DNA of 58,997 nucleotides from Rheinheimera riviphila (GCF_004005945.1 NZ_SACS01000025.1:1-58997), one strand, 5' to 3'. Counted from the first letter of the stretch, positions 9,492-19,291 are shown. Notes: generated from the sequence alone by a model not told the origin. Numbers and translations are program-made.

Positions 9492-9690
9492 TTGTTCGTT
9501 TCCTTTTTTATTTTTATAAAACATAGCTTTACTAAGATTTGACCTGTTCTGTCAATTGCAAAGTGCATATTGCTTAAAAAAACCGCAGAAAACTGGTCTA
9601 AACAGATGCTGTTATCACAGCAGGTTTTCCATTAAACTGTGCGGCCGCGTCGCCGTGGCGCGCCTTGTTTGTACTGTAAGGAGTCATTGA

Positions 9691-9969
9691 ATGGCTAAAG
9701 CCTGTGCTTGTCATATCCTGGTGAAAACCTCGGAAGAAGCCGAAAACCTGAAACAGCTGTTGGCAAAAGGTGCCAGTTTTCATGAGTTAGCCAAAAAACA
9801 CTCGTTATGTCCGTCTGGTAAAAAAGGCGGTGATTTGGGCGAATTCCGCTCCGGTCAAATGGTAAAACCCTTTGATGACGTGGTGTTTAAAAAAGCAATT
9901 TTGGAAATCCATGGTCCGGTGAAAACGCAGTTTGGTTTTCATTTGATCAAAACCTTATACCGCGCTTAA
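9691..9969 (+). CDS. ppiC: Peptidyl-prolyl cis-trans isomerase C (parvulin)
   Basis: A 92-aa single-domain rotamase without signal peptide, the size of E. coli PpiC. It starts [19 protein letters not shown] and carries [16 protein letters not shown] and [10 protein letters not shown], the hallmark strands of the parvulin fold. It catalyses proline isomerisation in the cytoplasm. TAAGGAG lies about eight bases before the ATG. A GNAT acetyltransferase gene follows after 21 bases with its own AAGGA, so the two may be cotranscribed. Confidence 0.95.
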   Translation: MAKACACHILVKTSEEAENLKQLLAKGASFHELAKKHSLCPSGKKGGDLGEFRSGQMVKPFDDVVFKKAILEIHGPVKTQFGFHLIKTLYRA

Positions 9970-9990
9970 CCCCCACTTTAAGGACCGACG

Positions 9991-10512
9991 ATGCAACTTG
10001 CCCTTTGCCAGTTTGACACGGACGCTCAAGCGATCCTGGCAATATTTAACCACGCCATTTTGCATACCACGGCCCTTTATGAATATAACCCCAGAACGAT
10101 GGCGACCATGCAACAGTGGTTCGCCAACAAAGCGGCCAGCAACTTTCCGGTGTGGGGACTGAAAAATGCCGAAGGTGAATTGGTTGCTTTTGGCAGTTAC
10201 GGCACCTTCCGCGCTTTTCCGGCGTTTAAATATTCAGTGGAACATTCGGTTTATGTCCATCCTGATCATCAGGGCAAAGGTTATGGCCGGATGATGTTAG
10301 AGCAGTTGATTCAATCGGCACAGCAGGAGAATTATCACTTGTTGATTGGTGGTATTGATGCCAGCAATAGCGGCAGTATTGCACTGCATCAAAAACTGGG
10401 TTTTGTGCACAGCGGTACTATTACTCAGGCGGGTTTTAAGTTTGGCCGGTGGCTGGATTTAGCTTTTTATCAGCTTACACTGAGTACGCCGACTGAGCCT
10501 GTTGATGGGTGA
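9991..10512 (+). CDS. GNAT family N-acetyltransferase (phosphinothricin-acetyltransferase-like)
   Basis: A 173-aa acetyltransferase. The acetyl-CoA binding loop is VHPDHQGKGYGRMML (Q/RxxGxG/A), followed by GGIDASNSGSIALHQKLGFVHSG. The opening (ILAIFNHAILHTTALYEY) and the pattern GFKFGRWLDLAFYQL near the end resemble the PAT/MddA subgroup, which acetylates phosphinothricin, methionine sulfoximine or similar amino acids. The natural substrate cannot be told from sequence. It follows ppiC closely and ends 52 bases from the convergent rhlE-like gene. Confidence 0.88.
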   Translation: MQLALCQFDTDAQAILAIFNHAILHTTALYEYNPRTMATMQQWFANKAASNFPVWGLKNAEGELVAFGSYGTFRAFPAFKYSVEHSVYVHPDHQGKGYGRMMLEQLIQSAQQENYHLLIGGIDASNSGSIALHQKLGFVHSGTITQAGFKFGRWLDLAFYQLTLSTPTEPVDG

Positions 10513-10514
10513 GT

Positions 10515-10547
10515 AATAGCTGGAGTTGGCAAATAACTCCAGCTATT
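10515..10547. terminator. Bidirectional hairpin between convergent genes
   Basis: AATAGCTGGAGTT at 10515-10527 is perfectly complementary to AACTCCAGCTATT at 10535-10547 (13 bp, 7-nt loop). It lies between the ends of the GNAT gene and the rhlE-like gene. There is no strong T-run on either side, so the position rather than the tail supports the call. Confidence 0.7.
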
Positions 10548-10563
10548 ACTATCAAACCTGTAT

Positions 10564-11844
10564 TTATTGCGGACGTTTTTTACCCAGCGCAACAGCCCGC
10601 AGTTTTGATTTTTCAATCGACAATTTGCGGCTATTACTCAAAGTTTTTTTCATTTTCACTTCGGCATCTGCCTGATCTTCTTTCGCTTTGCTGGAATGAT
10701 TAAATTTCGGATTATGCTCATAGCCCGGCAGTACTTGCTGTTCAATCACCTGCTTAATCATTTTTTCAATCAGACTGAGCATCGGTAAATCATCCGGCGT
10801 TACCAGCGTCACCGCGAGTCCAAAACGGCCAGCACGACCGGTGCGGCCTATCCGATGCACATAATCTTCGGCGACATGAGGTAAATCGTAGTTCACCACT
10901 ATCGGCAAATCTTCGATATCCAGGCCACGGGCGGCGATATCAGTCGCTACTAATACCCGCAGTTCCCCCTTTTTAAAATCCTGCAACACCTTGGTACGGT
11001 GGCCCTGACTTTTATCACCATGAATGGACGCCGCTTCGATACCGTCGAGCGCCAGCTGTTTACTTAAACGGTCGGCGCCATGTTTAGTGCGGCTGAAAAT
11101 CAGCACCTGTTGCCAATTACGCGCTCCGATGACGTGCGAAAGCATTTCGCGTTTTCGCTGTGAATCGACCCGAAACGCCAGTTGTTGTACCTGTACTGAC
11201 GCAGAGTTGGCAGTTGCCACTTCAATCAATTCCGGGCTATCGAGTAAATTGTCGGCCAACGCTTTAATATCATTGGAGAATGTCGCTGAAAACAACAGCG
11301 TCTGCCGCTTCGGCGGTAACTTGGCCATTATCCGTTTGATATCGTGGATAAAGCCCATATCCAGCATGCGGTCGGCTTCATCCAGCACCAGCACTTCCAG
11401 CTGATACAAGCTAATCGTCCCCTGATGTAAATGGTCCAATAACCGGCCCGGCGTTGCGATCAGAATATCCAGACCACCATCGGCGGCATCCAGCTGCGGA
11501 TTAATTGACACACCACCATAAAACACCGCGGTTATTAGCGGTAAATGCCGGGCATAAGCGGCGATATTGTCGGCCACTTGCTGTGCGAGTTCGCGGGTTG
11601 GCGTCAGCACCAGACAACGAATTTGTTTCGGCTCCAGCGTTTTTGGCTGAGAAATAAGTTTTTGCAGAATAGGTAAAGTAAAAGCGGCGGTTTTGCCAGT
11701 ACCGGTCTGGGCGCCACCCAGCACATCTTTGCCTTTTAAAATCACCGGAATGGTTTTTTGCTGAATTGGGGTTGGGCTTTGGTAGCCCTGATCGGCGATT
11801 GCCTTTAAGATAAGCGCGTCTAACGCCAAATCTGCAAATTGCAT
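10564..11844 (-). CDS. rhlE: DEAD-box ATP-dependent RNA helicase (RhlE type)
   Basis: A 426-aa RNA helicase. The Q motif YQSPTPIQ is at residues 21-28, motif I AQTGTGKT at 45-52, and motifs [31 protein letters not shown] and [11 protein letters not shown] appear in order. The C-terminal tail of about 60 residues is rich in Lys. Members unwind short RNA duplexes in ribosome maturation and RNA decay. AAGGACAATT precedes the ATG. It is divergent from the GIY-YIG gene. The family is certain; the RhlE name rests on the short basic tail and could be replaced by a close paralogue. Confidence 0.88.
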   Translation of the reverse strand: MQFADLALDALILKAIADQGYQSPTPIQQKTIPVILKGKDVLGGAQTGTGKTAAFTLPILQKLISQPKTLEPKQIRCLVLTPTRELAQQVADNIAAYARHLPLITAVFYGGVSINPQLDAADGGLDILIATPGRLLDHLHQGTISLYQLEVLVLDEADRMLDMGFIHDIKRIMAKLPPKRQTLLFSATFSNDIKALADNLLDSPELIEVATANSASVQVQQLAFRVDSQRKREMLSHVIGARNWQQVLIFSRTKHGADRLSKQLALDGIEAASIHGDKSQGHRTKVLQDFKKGELRVLVATDIAARGLDIEDLPIVVNYDLPHVAEDYVHRIGRTGRAGRFGLAVTLVTPDDLPMLSLIEKMIKQVIEQQVLPGYEHNPKFNHSSKAKEDQADAEVKMKKTLSNSRKLSIEKSKLRAVALGKKRPQ

Positions 11845-11966
11845 AATTGTCCTTCAGAAACAAGGCAGATCCCGAGCATTCGGCGCTGCCAAAACGGCGG
11901 CCAGATGTGGGCGCCAATAAGGACGCGAGTATAGCAGAATCAACCTTTGCCGGATATCCAAGCCTC

Positions 11967-12338
11967 ATGTCAGAACTGTGCGACCACAACAAACCAGAAC
12001 TCCAGGCCACTGTGGGCGAAGGCTCCAACCCTGCTAAGCACTGGTTTGTTTATCTGATCCGCACTCAGCAAGGTGTACTTTACACCGGCATTAGTACCGA
12101 TCCGGCCAGAAGATTACGCCAGCATCAGGGCGAAATTGTCGGTGGTGCCAAAGCTCTGCGCGGTAAAGGCCCACTGCAACTGGTCTGGCAATATCAGGCG
12201 CCCAATCGCAGCATCGCCAGCCAGTGGGAATTTCAGCTGAAAAAACTACCAAAAAAAGCCAAAGAGCAACTGGTCAGTTTGTTGTGGCAACCAGAGTTTT
12301 TGCAGGGTATCCAACAGAAGTCGTATAGCGATAAGTGA
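11967..12338 (+). CDS. GIY-YIG domain protein (UPF0213/YhbQ-like)
   Basis: Contains a GIY-YIG nuclease domain: WFVYLIRTQQGVLYTGISTD followed by PARRLRQHQ, with the family arginine and the later ASQWEFQLKKL. The frame is open from 11847, but those first 40 residues overlap the promoter region of the divergent helicase and look non-coding. ATG at 11967 gives 123 aa, near the usual size of stand-alone YhbQ-type proteins. These small proteins are assigned to DNA repair by homology, with few experiments. The stop codon overlaps a GTG, but the next gene probably starts further down. Confidence 0.83.
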   Translation: MSELCDHNKPELQATVGEGSNPAKHWFVYLIRTQQGVLYTGISTDPARRLRQHQGEIVGGAKALRGKGPLQLVWQYQAPNRSIASQWEFQLKKLPKKAKEQLVSLLWQPEFLQGIQQKSYSDK

Positions 12339-12412
12339 TCTCAGGCGTTATCATCAACAGATCTGCACTTTCATTTAAACAATACCTAATTCATCACATC
12401 CGGAGCCCGCTG

Positions 12413-13318
12413 TTGGACAATTTTCTGCTGATTTTAATCTACCTTTGCATCGGCATGCTGGCGCGACGGATCCCGAAATTTACCGACGATACACCGGTGG
12501 TGCTGAACGCTTTTGTGCTTTATATCGCGTTACCGGCGCTTATTTTACAGAAAATTCCGGCGCTGACCTTTTCCACTGCGCTCTTAATCCCAGCCGTAGT
12601 GCCGTGGATTTTATTGCTGATCGTCGTCGCCACTGTGTTGCTGTTAAGCCGGATTTTTGGCTGGAGCCGCGAAGTCACCGCAGCCTTACTAATAGTGCTG
12701 CCGCTTGGCAATACCTCATTTTTGGGGTTCCCGATGATCGAAGCGTTTTTTGGTGGTGATCATCTGCCTTATGCGCTGATTTACGATCAGGTGGGATCTT
12801 TTGTGGCGCTAGCCACCTACTCGACTATTCTGGCGGCGGCCTACAGCCCAAGCGCGGAACAAGCCACGCTCAAGTCGATGAGTCTGAAAATTGTCACCTT
12901 CCCGCCCTTTCTGGCGTTAATGCTGGCGCTGTTACTGCGAAACTTTAGCTACCCACCATTGTTTCAGGCACTGATTGATAATCTGGCAGCAACATTGGTA
13001 CCGCTGATTATGGTGGCGGTTGGCTTTACCCTGCGCTTTTCATTGGGCGGCGAGCGATTGTCGCCACTGCTGAGCGGCATTACCATTAAGTTGGTGCTGA
13101 TGCCGTTATTGGTTTACGCCGGCTGCTATGCGCTGGGGTTGGAAGGGAAAGCGGTGACAGTTTCGGTGTTTGAAGCAGCGATGCCACCAATGATTTCTGC
13201 CGGCGCTATCGCCATTATGGCCGGGCTGGCACCAAGAATGGTGGCCAATCTGGTGGGTTTTGGTTTATTGGTGAGTTTTATTACCTTGCCGCTGTGGTAT
13301 TGGTTATTGCAGATCTGA
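12413..13318 (+). CDS. AEC family (auxin efflux carrier type) transporter
   Basis: An inner-membrane permease of about 301 aa with roughly ten hydrophobic helices in two halves. The frame opens with GTG at 12335, which overlaps the previous stop codon (GTGA) but has no ribosome site. TTG at 12413 has CGGAG seven bases upstream and yields LDNFLLILIYLCIG, which matches the usual AEC beginning, so I choose it. LGNTSFLGFPM and AAMPPMISAGAIA are typical substrate-path segments of the two halves. Bacterial AEC proteins move organic acids or amino acids; the cargo here is unknown. Confidence 0.85.
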   Translation: MDNFLLILIYLCIGMLARRIPKFTDDTPVVLNAFVLYIALPALILQKIPALTFSTALLIPAVVPWILLLIVVATVLLLSRIFGWSREVTAALLIVLPLGNTSFLGFPMIEAFFGGDHLPYALIYDQVGSFVALATYSTILAAAYSPSAEQATLKSMSLKIVTFPPFLALMLALLLRNFSYPPLFQALIDNLAATLVPLIMVAVGFTLRFSLGGERLSPLLSGITIKLVLMPLLVYAGCYALGLEGKAVTVSVFEAAMPPMISAGAIAIMAGLAPRMVANLVGFGLLVSFITLPLWYWLLQI

Positions 13319-13352
13319 TAGTTAGCTCTGATAATTAGTTCTGATAGTTCGC
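13315..13352. repeat. 13-bp tandem repeat across the AEC transporter stop codon
   Basis: CTGATAGTTAGCT at 13315-13327, CTGATAATTAGTT at 13328-13340 and CTGATAGTTCGC at 13341-13352 form nearly three copies. The stop TGA (13316-13318) is in the first copy, and a TGA recurs in each copy in a different frame. Confidence 0.8.
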
Positions 13353-13353
13353 A

Positions 13354-13384
13354 CCCGGGATCAGTCAGATAAACTGATCCCGGG
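13354..13384. terminator. Hairpin between convergent AEC gene and panP
   Basis: CCCGGGATCAGT at 13354-13365 pairs perfectly with ACTGATCCCGGG at 13373-13384 (12 bp, 7-nt loop). It sits between two gene ends. T-runs are poor, so it may be a transcription or decay barrier for both mRNAs. Confidence 0.75.
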
Positions 13385-13393
13385 CACCTTATT

Positions 13394-15040
13394 TTAGTCC
13401 CGGCTCATCGCCAGCAGCTTCGGCAAAAACTCTTTATCCATCGCCGCCAGTTCAATTTGCTCAGCTAACACTTCATGCAAAATAGCGTCTGTTGTCAGTG
13501 GGTTGGCTAACACCACCCGAAACACCACCGTATCCTGGCGCTGGTATGTGGCGGGTTTTAACCGGGTACGGGAGACAAAAGATTTACCTTCTTCGCGCTG
13601 ACGTTTTTGGATAAATTTGGTCAGGCCGCTAATCAGCTCATTAAATTTCTGCACCCGCTCCCAATCACCGTCTGCCATCGCTTTATGCATCGCTTGTTGC
13701 ACTGCCGCCGGCACATACCGATAAGTCAGTAAACAGAGCTCCGGCGCTGTGACCAGTTCAAAATCGGCATGTAAATCAATGAGTCCAGCAAAATAACGGG
13801 CTTTTTCTAAGCTGCGGTTAATCAGAATTTCATAACCTTCGCGGCCAATCACCTGCAAACAGGCATGTACCAGCATCGCCATACCGGGGCGTGAGCCCTC
13901 GAGAGTTTGACTACCTAAATCTTTTGAGCCTTTACGTAAAATATATTCAGCGTGATGTTCAATCGCGTGCGCAGCAGACGGATGTTTAAATACCACCATG
14001 CCAGCGCCCATTGGCACATACATTTGTTTATGCGCATCGATGGTGACTGAATCTGCTCGCTCGATGCCTTTGAGTAAATAACGATATTTATCAGAGAGTA
14101 ACGTCGCACCGCCCCAGGCAGCATCCACGTGGAAATGACAGTTAAGCTCTGCAGCTAAATCCGCCAGCTCATCTAAGGGGTCGACATTCCCGGTTTCGGT
14201 TGTTCCCGCCACTCCAACAATCGCCACCACCCGAATCGATCGCGCGGCTAAATCGGCAGCCACCCGGCGCATTTCAACGCTATCGACTTTATTGTTGGCA
14301 TCGGTTTTCACCGGGATCAGTAAATCGCGGCCAATACCCAGAATATCAGCAGCTTTACGCAACGAATAATGGCCACGCTCAGACACCAGAATAGCTAAAT
14401 CCTGATAACCATAATGGCGCATAGCACGGAATAAACCTTCTTTGGCCACCCCTTTAAAATCGCCGTCCGGCCGCAATAAGCGGTTGCGGGCAATCCACAG
14501 CGCCGTCATATTGGCGACAGTACCGCCAGAGCAAAATGCGCCTAATGAATGATTGGCGCTATGCAGCCATTTTTTATAAAAACCTTCAGTTTCGCCATAC
14601 ACCAAGTGGTGCATCATGCCGAGCACCTGACGTTCTAACGGGGTAAAGGCTTTGGAAGTTTCGATTTTCACCAAATTCTGGTTCAGCCCGACCATCATTT
14701 TTGACAGCGGCAACACAAAATAAGGCAAAGCTGACGTCATATGACCGATAAAACTAGGCGCCGCCGTGTGAACCGAATGCGCGACCAGTTTTTGCATCAT
14801 ATTTTCAGCATAGTCGGAGACAAATTTTGGCTGTGCCGGAATTTGATAAGCCTGAAAATCACGCTCGATTTGCCACAGCGGTTTTTCCACCGCGACAATA
14901 CTTTCGCGCAGAAAACCCGCCAGGTTTTGCGAGATATTCTGCTCAATAATACTGAGCGTGGAGTCTGGCGCTTCCGGCACCGTGAAAATGCGCCATAGCG
15001 CTTCTTCGGAGGCCTCAGCCTGGCGTTTAGGTTCGGTCAT
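13394..15040 (-). CDS. panP: Pyridoxal-dependent aspartate 1-decarboxylase
   Basis: A 548-aa group II PLP decarboxylase, matching the PanP family (TIGR03799 type) that makes beta-alanine for pantothenate and coenzyme A. The PLP lysine is K338 in SVTIDAHKQMYVPMG. D306 in FHVDAAWGG binds the pyridine nitrogen, and FCSGGTVANMTALW holds the phosphate site. N-terminal LWRIFTVPEAPDSTL and PSFIGHMTSALPYFVLPLSKMM resemble Vibrio-type PanP as I recall. It replaces the pyruvoyl enzyme PanD used by E. coli. GGTGAGAA precedes the ATG. A general glutamate/aspartate decarboxylase is the main alternative. Confidence 0.87.
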   Translation of the reverse strand: MTEPKRQAEASEEALWRIFTVPEAPDSTLSIIEQNISQNLAGFLRESIVAVEKPLWQIERDFQAYQIPAQPKFVSDYAENMMQKLVAHSVHTAAPSFIGHMTSALPYFVLPLSKMMVGLNQNLVKIETSKAFTPLERQVLGMMHHLVYGETEGFYKKWLHSANHSLGAFCSGGTVANMTALWIARNRLLRPDGDFKGVAKEGLFRAMRHYGYQDLAILVSERGHYSLRKAADILGIGRDLLIPVKTDANNKVDSVEMRRVAADLAARSIRVVAIVGVAGTTETGNVDPLDELADLAAELNCHFHVDAAWGGATLLSDKYRYLLKGIERADSVTIDAHKQMYVPMGAGMVVFKHPSAAHAIEHHAEYILRKGSKDLGSQTLEGSRPGMAMLVHACLQVIGREGYEILINRSLEKARYFAGLIDLHADFELVTAPELCLLTYRYVPAAVQQAMHKAMADGDWERVQKFNELISGLTKFIQKRQREEGKSFVSRTRLKPATYQRQDTVVFRVVLANPLTTDAILHEVLAEQIELAAMDKEFLPKLLAMSRD

Positions 15041-15149
15041 AGTTTCTCACCGGGTTACTTCAGGCCGTCCACAGGTCCAAACCTGTAACGCCGAAAAACA
15101 GTAAGTCAAAAGGAGGTCACTGTACTTTATGAGTTCTGAAAAGTCTTCA

Positions 15150-15198
15150 AAAAACTGTCATCCGCCTGCAAACTGGTCGGAACAGCACCGGTTTGCAG
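15150..15198 (-). terminator. Terminator of the mpl-ubiX-yadG-yadH operon
   Basis: On the minus strand, CTGCAAACCGGT (15198-15187) pairs with ACCAGTTTGCAG (15177-15166), with one G-T pair, and a TTTTTT run follows about ten bases later. It is 33 bases past the yadH stop. Confidence 0.7.
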
Positions 15199-15230
15199 AC
15201 GAAGTCAGTGATTCGAATTTATAAGGGACC

Positions 15231-16004
15231 TTAGCTGCGAAGGCCAATACCTTTATTAATCAGATGCATAGCAATAGAAAACAGCACCGTGATTAAGCTC
15301 AGCATCACCGCAAAAGCCACATAGATGTTGACATCCGACACGCCAAGAAAACCATAACGGAAGGCGTTCACCATGTAGACAATCGGATTGGCCGCGGCCA
15401 CGTGTTGCCAAAAACCGGGTAATAAGGTCAGCGAATAAAACACCCCGCCCAGATACGTCAGCGGCGTCAGCACGAATGTCGGCACTATGCTGATGTCATC
15501 AAAAGTCTTGGCATACACAGCGTTGATCAGACCGCCTAACGAAAACAGCGCTGAAGTTAGCACCACGGTCGCGATAATCACCAACAAATGATGAATACGG
15601 ATATCAACAAAAAACAAACTGAGCAAAGTGACAATCAAGCCAACCAATACGCCACGCGCCACGCCACCGCCGACAAAACCCAGCACAATCACATAGTTGG
15701 GTACCGGCGCTACCAACAGCTCTTCGACATTACGCTGAAACTTGGCGCTGAAAAAACTGGAGGCCACATTGGCGTAGGAATTGGTGATCACCGACATCAT
15801 AATCAGCCCGGGCACAATAAATTCCATATAGCTGAAGCCACCCATATCGCCGATGCGCGAGCCAATTAAGGTACCAAAAATCAGGAAATACAAAGTCATG
15901 GTGATGGCAGGTGGCACTAAAGTCTGCACCCAAATCCGCATAAAGCGGTTGGTTTCTTTATTAATGATGCTTTGAAAAGCAATCCAGTTGCGCGCCTGAC
16001 TCAT
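15231..16004 (-). CDS. yadH: ABC transporter permease, ABC-2 type (YadH)
   Basis: A 257-aa permease with six hydrophobic segments. FMRIWVQTLVPPAITMTLYFLIFGTL, split here as the first helix region, then GDMGGFSYMEFIVPGLIMM, FQRNVEELLVAPVP, FDDISIVPTFVLTPLTYLGG and NPIVYMVNAFRYGFLG agree closely with E. coli YadH. The ATG overlaps the yadG stop (ATGA), so the pair is translationally coupled and forms a dimeric exporter with YadG. Substrate is unknown; homologues are generally annotated as multidrug or polysaccharide-type exporters. Confidence 0.93.
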   Translation of the reverse strand: MSQARNWIAFQSIINKETNRFMRIWVQTLVPPAITMTLYFLIFGTLIGSRIGDMGGFSYMEFIVPGLIMMSVITNSYANVASSFFSAKFQRNVEELLVAPVPNYVIVLGFVGGGVARGVLVGLIVTLLSLFFVDIRIHHLLVIIATVVLTSALFSLGGLINAVYAKTFDDISIVPTFVLTPLTYLGGVFYSLTLLPGFWQHVAAANPIVYMVNAFRYGFLGVSDVNIYVAFAVMLSLITVLFSIAMHLINKGIGLRS

Positions 16005-16957
16005 GCTTTTGCTCCTTGCGCTTTTTCTGACTGGCCATTTTCTACCAGCCCATTTTCGACCAGGCTGACAAACAACTCTTCCAGCCGGTTGGCCTTGTTG
16101 CGCATCGACAGTACCTGAATACCCTGCGCCGTTAACGCCGCAAACACCGAGTTCACGCCCTGCCCTTTAGCAACATCAATTTCCACCGTATGCTCGTCAA
16201 GTTGCCGTATGGTGAAACCGTCCAGCGCCTCCACTTTAGCGGCAGTGGCTAAATCCAGCACAAAGGTTTCTTTGGTCAGTTTGCTCAGTAGCGCCTTCAT
16301 GCTGGTGTTTTCAACAATCTGGCCTTTATTGATAATGGCAATATTGCGGCAGAGGTTTTCCGCTTCTTCCAGATAATGGGTGGTCAGAATAATAGTCACG
16401 CCTTGTTGATTGATTTCTTTCAGGAATTCCCACATTGAACGGCGTAGTTCAATATCAACACCGGCGGTTGGCTCATCGAGGATCAATAGTTTTGGCTCAT
16501 GCATTAAAGCGCGGGCAATCATTAACCGTCGTTTCATGCCGCCGGATAACTCGCGTGAACGGGCATGGCGTTTTTCCCATAACCCAAGTTGTCCCAGGTA
16601 TTTTTCCGCCCGCACCAGGGCGATAGCTTTTGGCACACCGTAATATCCGGCTTGATTCACCACAATCTGCAGCACAGTTTCAAACTGGTTGAAGTTAAAT
16701 TCCTGCGGCACCAAACCAAGCTGGCTTTTGGCATCTTCCAGCGCAGTATCAATATCATAATCAAACACTTTCACGGTGCCGGAACTTTTATTGACCAGCG
16801 AACTGATGATACCGATACAGGTACTTTTACCAGCACCATTGGGGCCAAGTAAGGCGAAAAAATCACCTTGCTGTACCTGTAAATCGATACCGGACAGCGC
16901 CACGGTACCGCTTTTGTAGGTTTTTTTAAGCTGTTGAATATTTAGAGCGAGCGTCAA
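16001..16957 (-). CDS. yadG: ABC transporter ATP-binding protein (YadG)
   Basis: The ATPase partner of YadH. TTG at 16957 is chosen as the start: GAGGGG lies five bases upstream and the product TLALNIQQLKKTY matches the YadG beginning. A further TTG at 17014 overlaps the ubiX stop but adds 19 residues unlike the family. In the 318-aa product Walker A GPNGAGKST is at 38-46, the signature LSGG at 137-140, Walker B LLILDEP at 157-163, and the switch histidine in ILTTHYLEEAE. The C-terminal LSMRNKANRLEELFVSLVENG is the YadG tail; after it the short repeat VENGLVENGQSEKAQGAKA looks unconstrained. Confidence 0.93.
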   Translation of the reverse strand: MTLALNIQQLKKTYKSGTVALSGIDLQVQQGDFFALLGPNGAGKSTCIGIISSLVNKSSGTVKVFDYDIDTALEDAKSQLGLVPQEFNFNQFETVLQIVVNQAGYYGVPKAIALVRAEKYLGQLGLWEKRHARSRELSGGMKRRLMIARALMHEPKLLILDEPTAGVDIELRRSMWEFLKEINQQGVTIILTTHYLEEAENLCRNIAIINKGQIVENTSMKALLSKLTKETFVLDLATAAKVEALDGFTIRQLDEHTVEIDVAKGQGVNSVFAALTAQGIQVLSMRNKANRLEELFVSLVENGLVENGQSEKAQGAKA

Positions 16958-17010
16958 ATGATTCCCCTCGTGCTTGAAACTACGGACTGATCGCTTTGCA
17001 AAAGCCTCAA

Positions 17011-17706
17011 TCAATCCTGACTGGTTGAATGGGTCGGAGCCGGCGCATAACCCCAGCGCGGCATGATATTCTGCGGTAACTGCAGGTGGTCCAAAATTCG
17101 CGCCACCATAAAATCAATTAAATCTTCAATACTTTGTGGCTGATGATAAAAACCCGGTGCTGCCGGCATAATCGTCACGCCAAGTTTGGCGAGTTTCAGC
17201 AGATTCTCCAGATGCAAAGCACTAAGCGGCGTTTCGCGCGGCACTAAAATCAGCTGGCCCTGCTCCTTAATCACCACATCGGCGGCACGTTCGATTAAAT
17301 TGTCGCTCATGCCATAAGCAATAGCGGCGACAGTACCAGTTGAACATGGGCAGACCACCATGGTTTTTGGCGCGGCCGAGCCAGAAGCCACCGGCGAAAA
17401 CCAATCATCTTTGCCGTACACAGCCAGTAGATCGGGACTGCACTGCAACATTTCAACCAGCTGCTGCTGACAACTTTGTGGATTGCCATTGAGCTTTAAA
17501 TTGTGCTCGGTAGCAAACACCACACGGGCGGCGCTTGAAATCAATAAATGCACTTTGACGTTTTGCGACAATAAACACTGCAACAGCCGCCAGCCGTATA
17601 AAGCACCGGACGCGCCGGTAAAGGCCAGGGTGATTTCGCGCACTGGCACAGGAGTTAAAGTGCCGGGCAAGGTGCTGGTTAAAGATGATGTCATCAGTGT
17701 TCCCAT
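17011..17706 (-). CDS. ubiX: Flavin prenyltransferase
   Basis: Makes prenylated FMN, the cofactor of the decarboxylase UbiD in ubiquinone synthesis. The product is 231 aa from ATG at 17706, or 227 aa from ATG at 17694, which overlaps the mpl stop as [20 protein letters not shown] is the FMN-binding start, [27 protein letters not shown] the second flavin region, and [34 protein letters not shown] the conserved C-terminal block. It sits between mpl and yadG in a likely four-gene operon; ubiX next to mpl is seen in other gammaproteobacteria. ubiD is not in this window. Confidence 0.94.
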   Translation of the reverse strand: MGTLMTSSLTSTLPGTLTPVPVREITLAFTGASGALYGWRLLQCLLSQNVKVHLLISSAARVVFATEHNLKLNGNPQSCQQQLVEMLQCSPDLLAVYGKDDWFSPVASGSAAPKTMVVCPCSTGTVAAIAYGMSDNLIERAADVVIKEQGQLILVPRETPLSALHLENLLKLAKLGVTIMPAAPGFYHQPQSIEDLIDFMVARILDHLQLPQNIMPRWGYAPAPTHSTSQD

Positions 17707-19064
17707 TTTCTCTTTAGAGCGTCGAGTAATTTGTCATGAATGCCGCCAAAACCGCCATTGCTCATAATGACAATCGAATCACCCTGCACTGCAGCATCGG
17801 TGATTAGACTGACTAAGGCAGCGATATCGCTGCTGACCTGTGCTTTGTTGCCACAAGCCGCGGCCACATCAGCCAATGACCAGCCGGAGTTCAGCGGTTC
17901 AAACAAAAACACCTGATCAGCGGTTTTGAGTGAAGCAGGCAAAGCTTGTTTATGCACGCCAAGTCGCATGGTATTGGAGCGCGGTTCTAGTACGGCGAGA
18001 ATACGTTTTTCGCCCACTTTGTTGCGAAGTCCAGTTAAAGTGGTGTCGATAGCCGTTGGGTGATGGGCGAAATCGTCATAAACAGCAATGTCAGCCACAG
18101 TGCCTTTAAGCTCCATCCGCCGTTTTGGCGCAATGAATGTATTTAGCGCTTCGATAGCAACGGCAACCGGCACACCTGCATGGCGAGCTGCGGCCAGCGC
18201 CATCAGGCCGTTGTCGACGCTGTGTTGCCCGGTTAAACCCCAGCGCACTTCGCCAAGCACTTCACGACCCGCGTCACCCTGCAGACTGACACTAAAAGCG
18301 CTGCCGTCTTTACTCAGTAATTCAGTGGTCCAATCCAAACCGTAGCGCTGCTGCTCACTCCAGCAGCCCATGGTTAAAGTATCATCCACCGCTGCCACAT
18401 TGGCTGGCGAGAGCACCAGACCATTGCCCGGCACCATCCGCAGCAAATGGTGGAATTGGCGCTGAATCGCCGCTAAATCAGGGAAAATGTCAGCGTGGTC
18501 GTATTCCAGGTTATTGATAACTAACGTGCGTGGCCGGTAATGCACAAATTTGCTGCGTTTATCAAAAAAGGCGGTGTCGTATTCGTCCGCTTCGATGACA
18601 AAAAATGGCGCATCGCCTAAACGGGCAGAAACATCAAAATTCTGCGGAATACCACCGATTAAAAAACCAGGTTTCAGGCCGGCGTATTCCAAAATCCACG
18701 CCAGCATCGAGGTGGTGGTGGTTTTACCATGAGTACCAGCAACTGCCAGCACCCAACGGCTTTGCAGCACATGTTCCGCCAGCCACTGCGGGCCTGAGGT
18801 GTACGGCAGATTGGTGTTCAACACATATTCCACCGCCGGGTTACCACGCGACATCGCGTTACCAATAATCACCAGATCCGGGGTTGGCTCAAACTGACTG
18901 GCGTCATAGCCTTGGGTTAATTCAATGCCAAGCTCTTCTAACTGGGTACTCATCGGCGGATACACATTGGCGTCGGAGCCGGTGACTTTATGGCCCATCG
19001 CTTTGGCAATGGCGGCAATACCGCCCATAAAAGTGCCACAAATGCCCAAAATATGAATATGCAT
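17694..19064 (-). CDS. mpl: UDP-N-acetylmuramate:L-Ala-gamma-D-Glu-meso-DAP ligase
   Basis: A 456-aa Mur-ligase-type enzyme that recycles the tripeptide released from peptidoglycan by joining it to UDP-MurNAc in the cytoplasm. [17 protein letters not shown] begins the UDP-binding domain, GTHGKTTTT at 110-117 is the ATP loop, and [20 protein letters not shown] and [10 protein letters not shown] are Mpl hallmarks. The frame is open 40 residues further up, but ATG at 19064 has AAGGAAGG just before it and the upstream part lies in the fbp divergent promoter region. It heads the operon mpl-ubiX-yadG-yadH. Confidence 0.96.
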   Translation of the reverse strand: MHIHILGICGTFMGGIAAIAKAMGHKVTGSDANVYPPMSTQLEELGIELTQGYDASQFEPTPDLVIIGNAMSRGNPAVEYVLNTNLPYTSGPQWLAEHVLQSRWVLAVAGTHGKTTTTSMLAWILEYAGLKPGFLIGGIPQNFDVSARLGDAPFFVIEADEYDTAFFDKRSKFVHYRPRTLVINNLEYDHADIFPDLAAIQRQFHHLLRMVPGNGLVLSPANVAAVDDTLTMGCWSEQQRYGLDWTTELLSKDGSAFSVSLQGDAGREVLGEVRWGLTGQHSVDNGLMALAAARHAGVPVAVAIEALNTFIAPKRRMELKGTVADIAVYDDFAHHPTAIDTTLTGLRNKVGEKRILAVLEPRSNTMRLGVHKQALPASLKTADQVFLFEPLNSGWSLADVAAACGNKAQVSSDIAALVSLITDAAVQGDSIVIMSNGGFGGIHDKLLDALKRKWEH

Positions 19065-19291
19065 AACCTTCCTTTTTGAGTTCTTTTCAACCACGGCGGC
19101 ACGAATAACAGTGCCGCAAAGATGGCGCATTGTAACAAAAGCGCTTTGGAACAAAAGCAAATAAAACCGACTGAAAAACTGCAATTTTTAGCCAGATTCT
19201 TTACACTGTGCGCCGGCGTCTGTCGCATTGCTAAAATCTACAAATTACTGACTCAGACCCACCCTACAGCAACAGCAAAAAGGAAGACAAC

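Noticed and set aside
9641-9664. GCGGCCGC and GGCGCGCC rare-cutter sites close together upstream of ppiC
   Set aside because: Two 8-base G+C palindromes in 25 bases look like a cloning scar, but the flanking sequence is ordinary intergenic DNA and no vector sequence is seen.
17012-17014. TTG overlapping the ubiX stop as start of yadG
   Set aside because: It would add 19 residues absent from YadG; TTG at 16957 has GAGGGG upstream and matches the family beginning.
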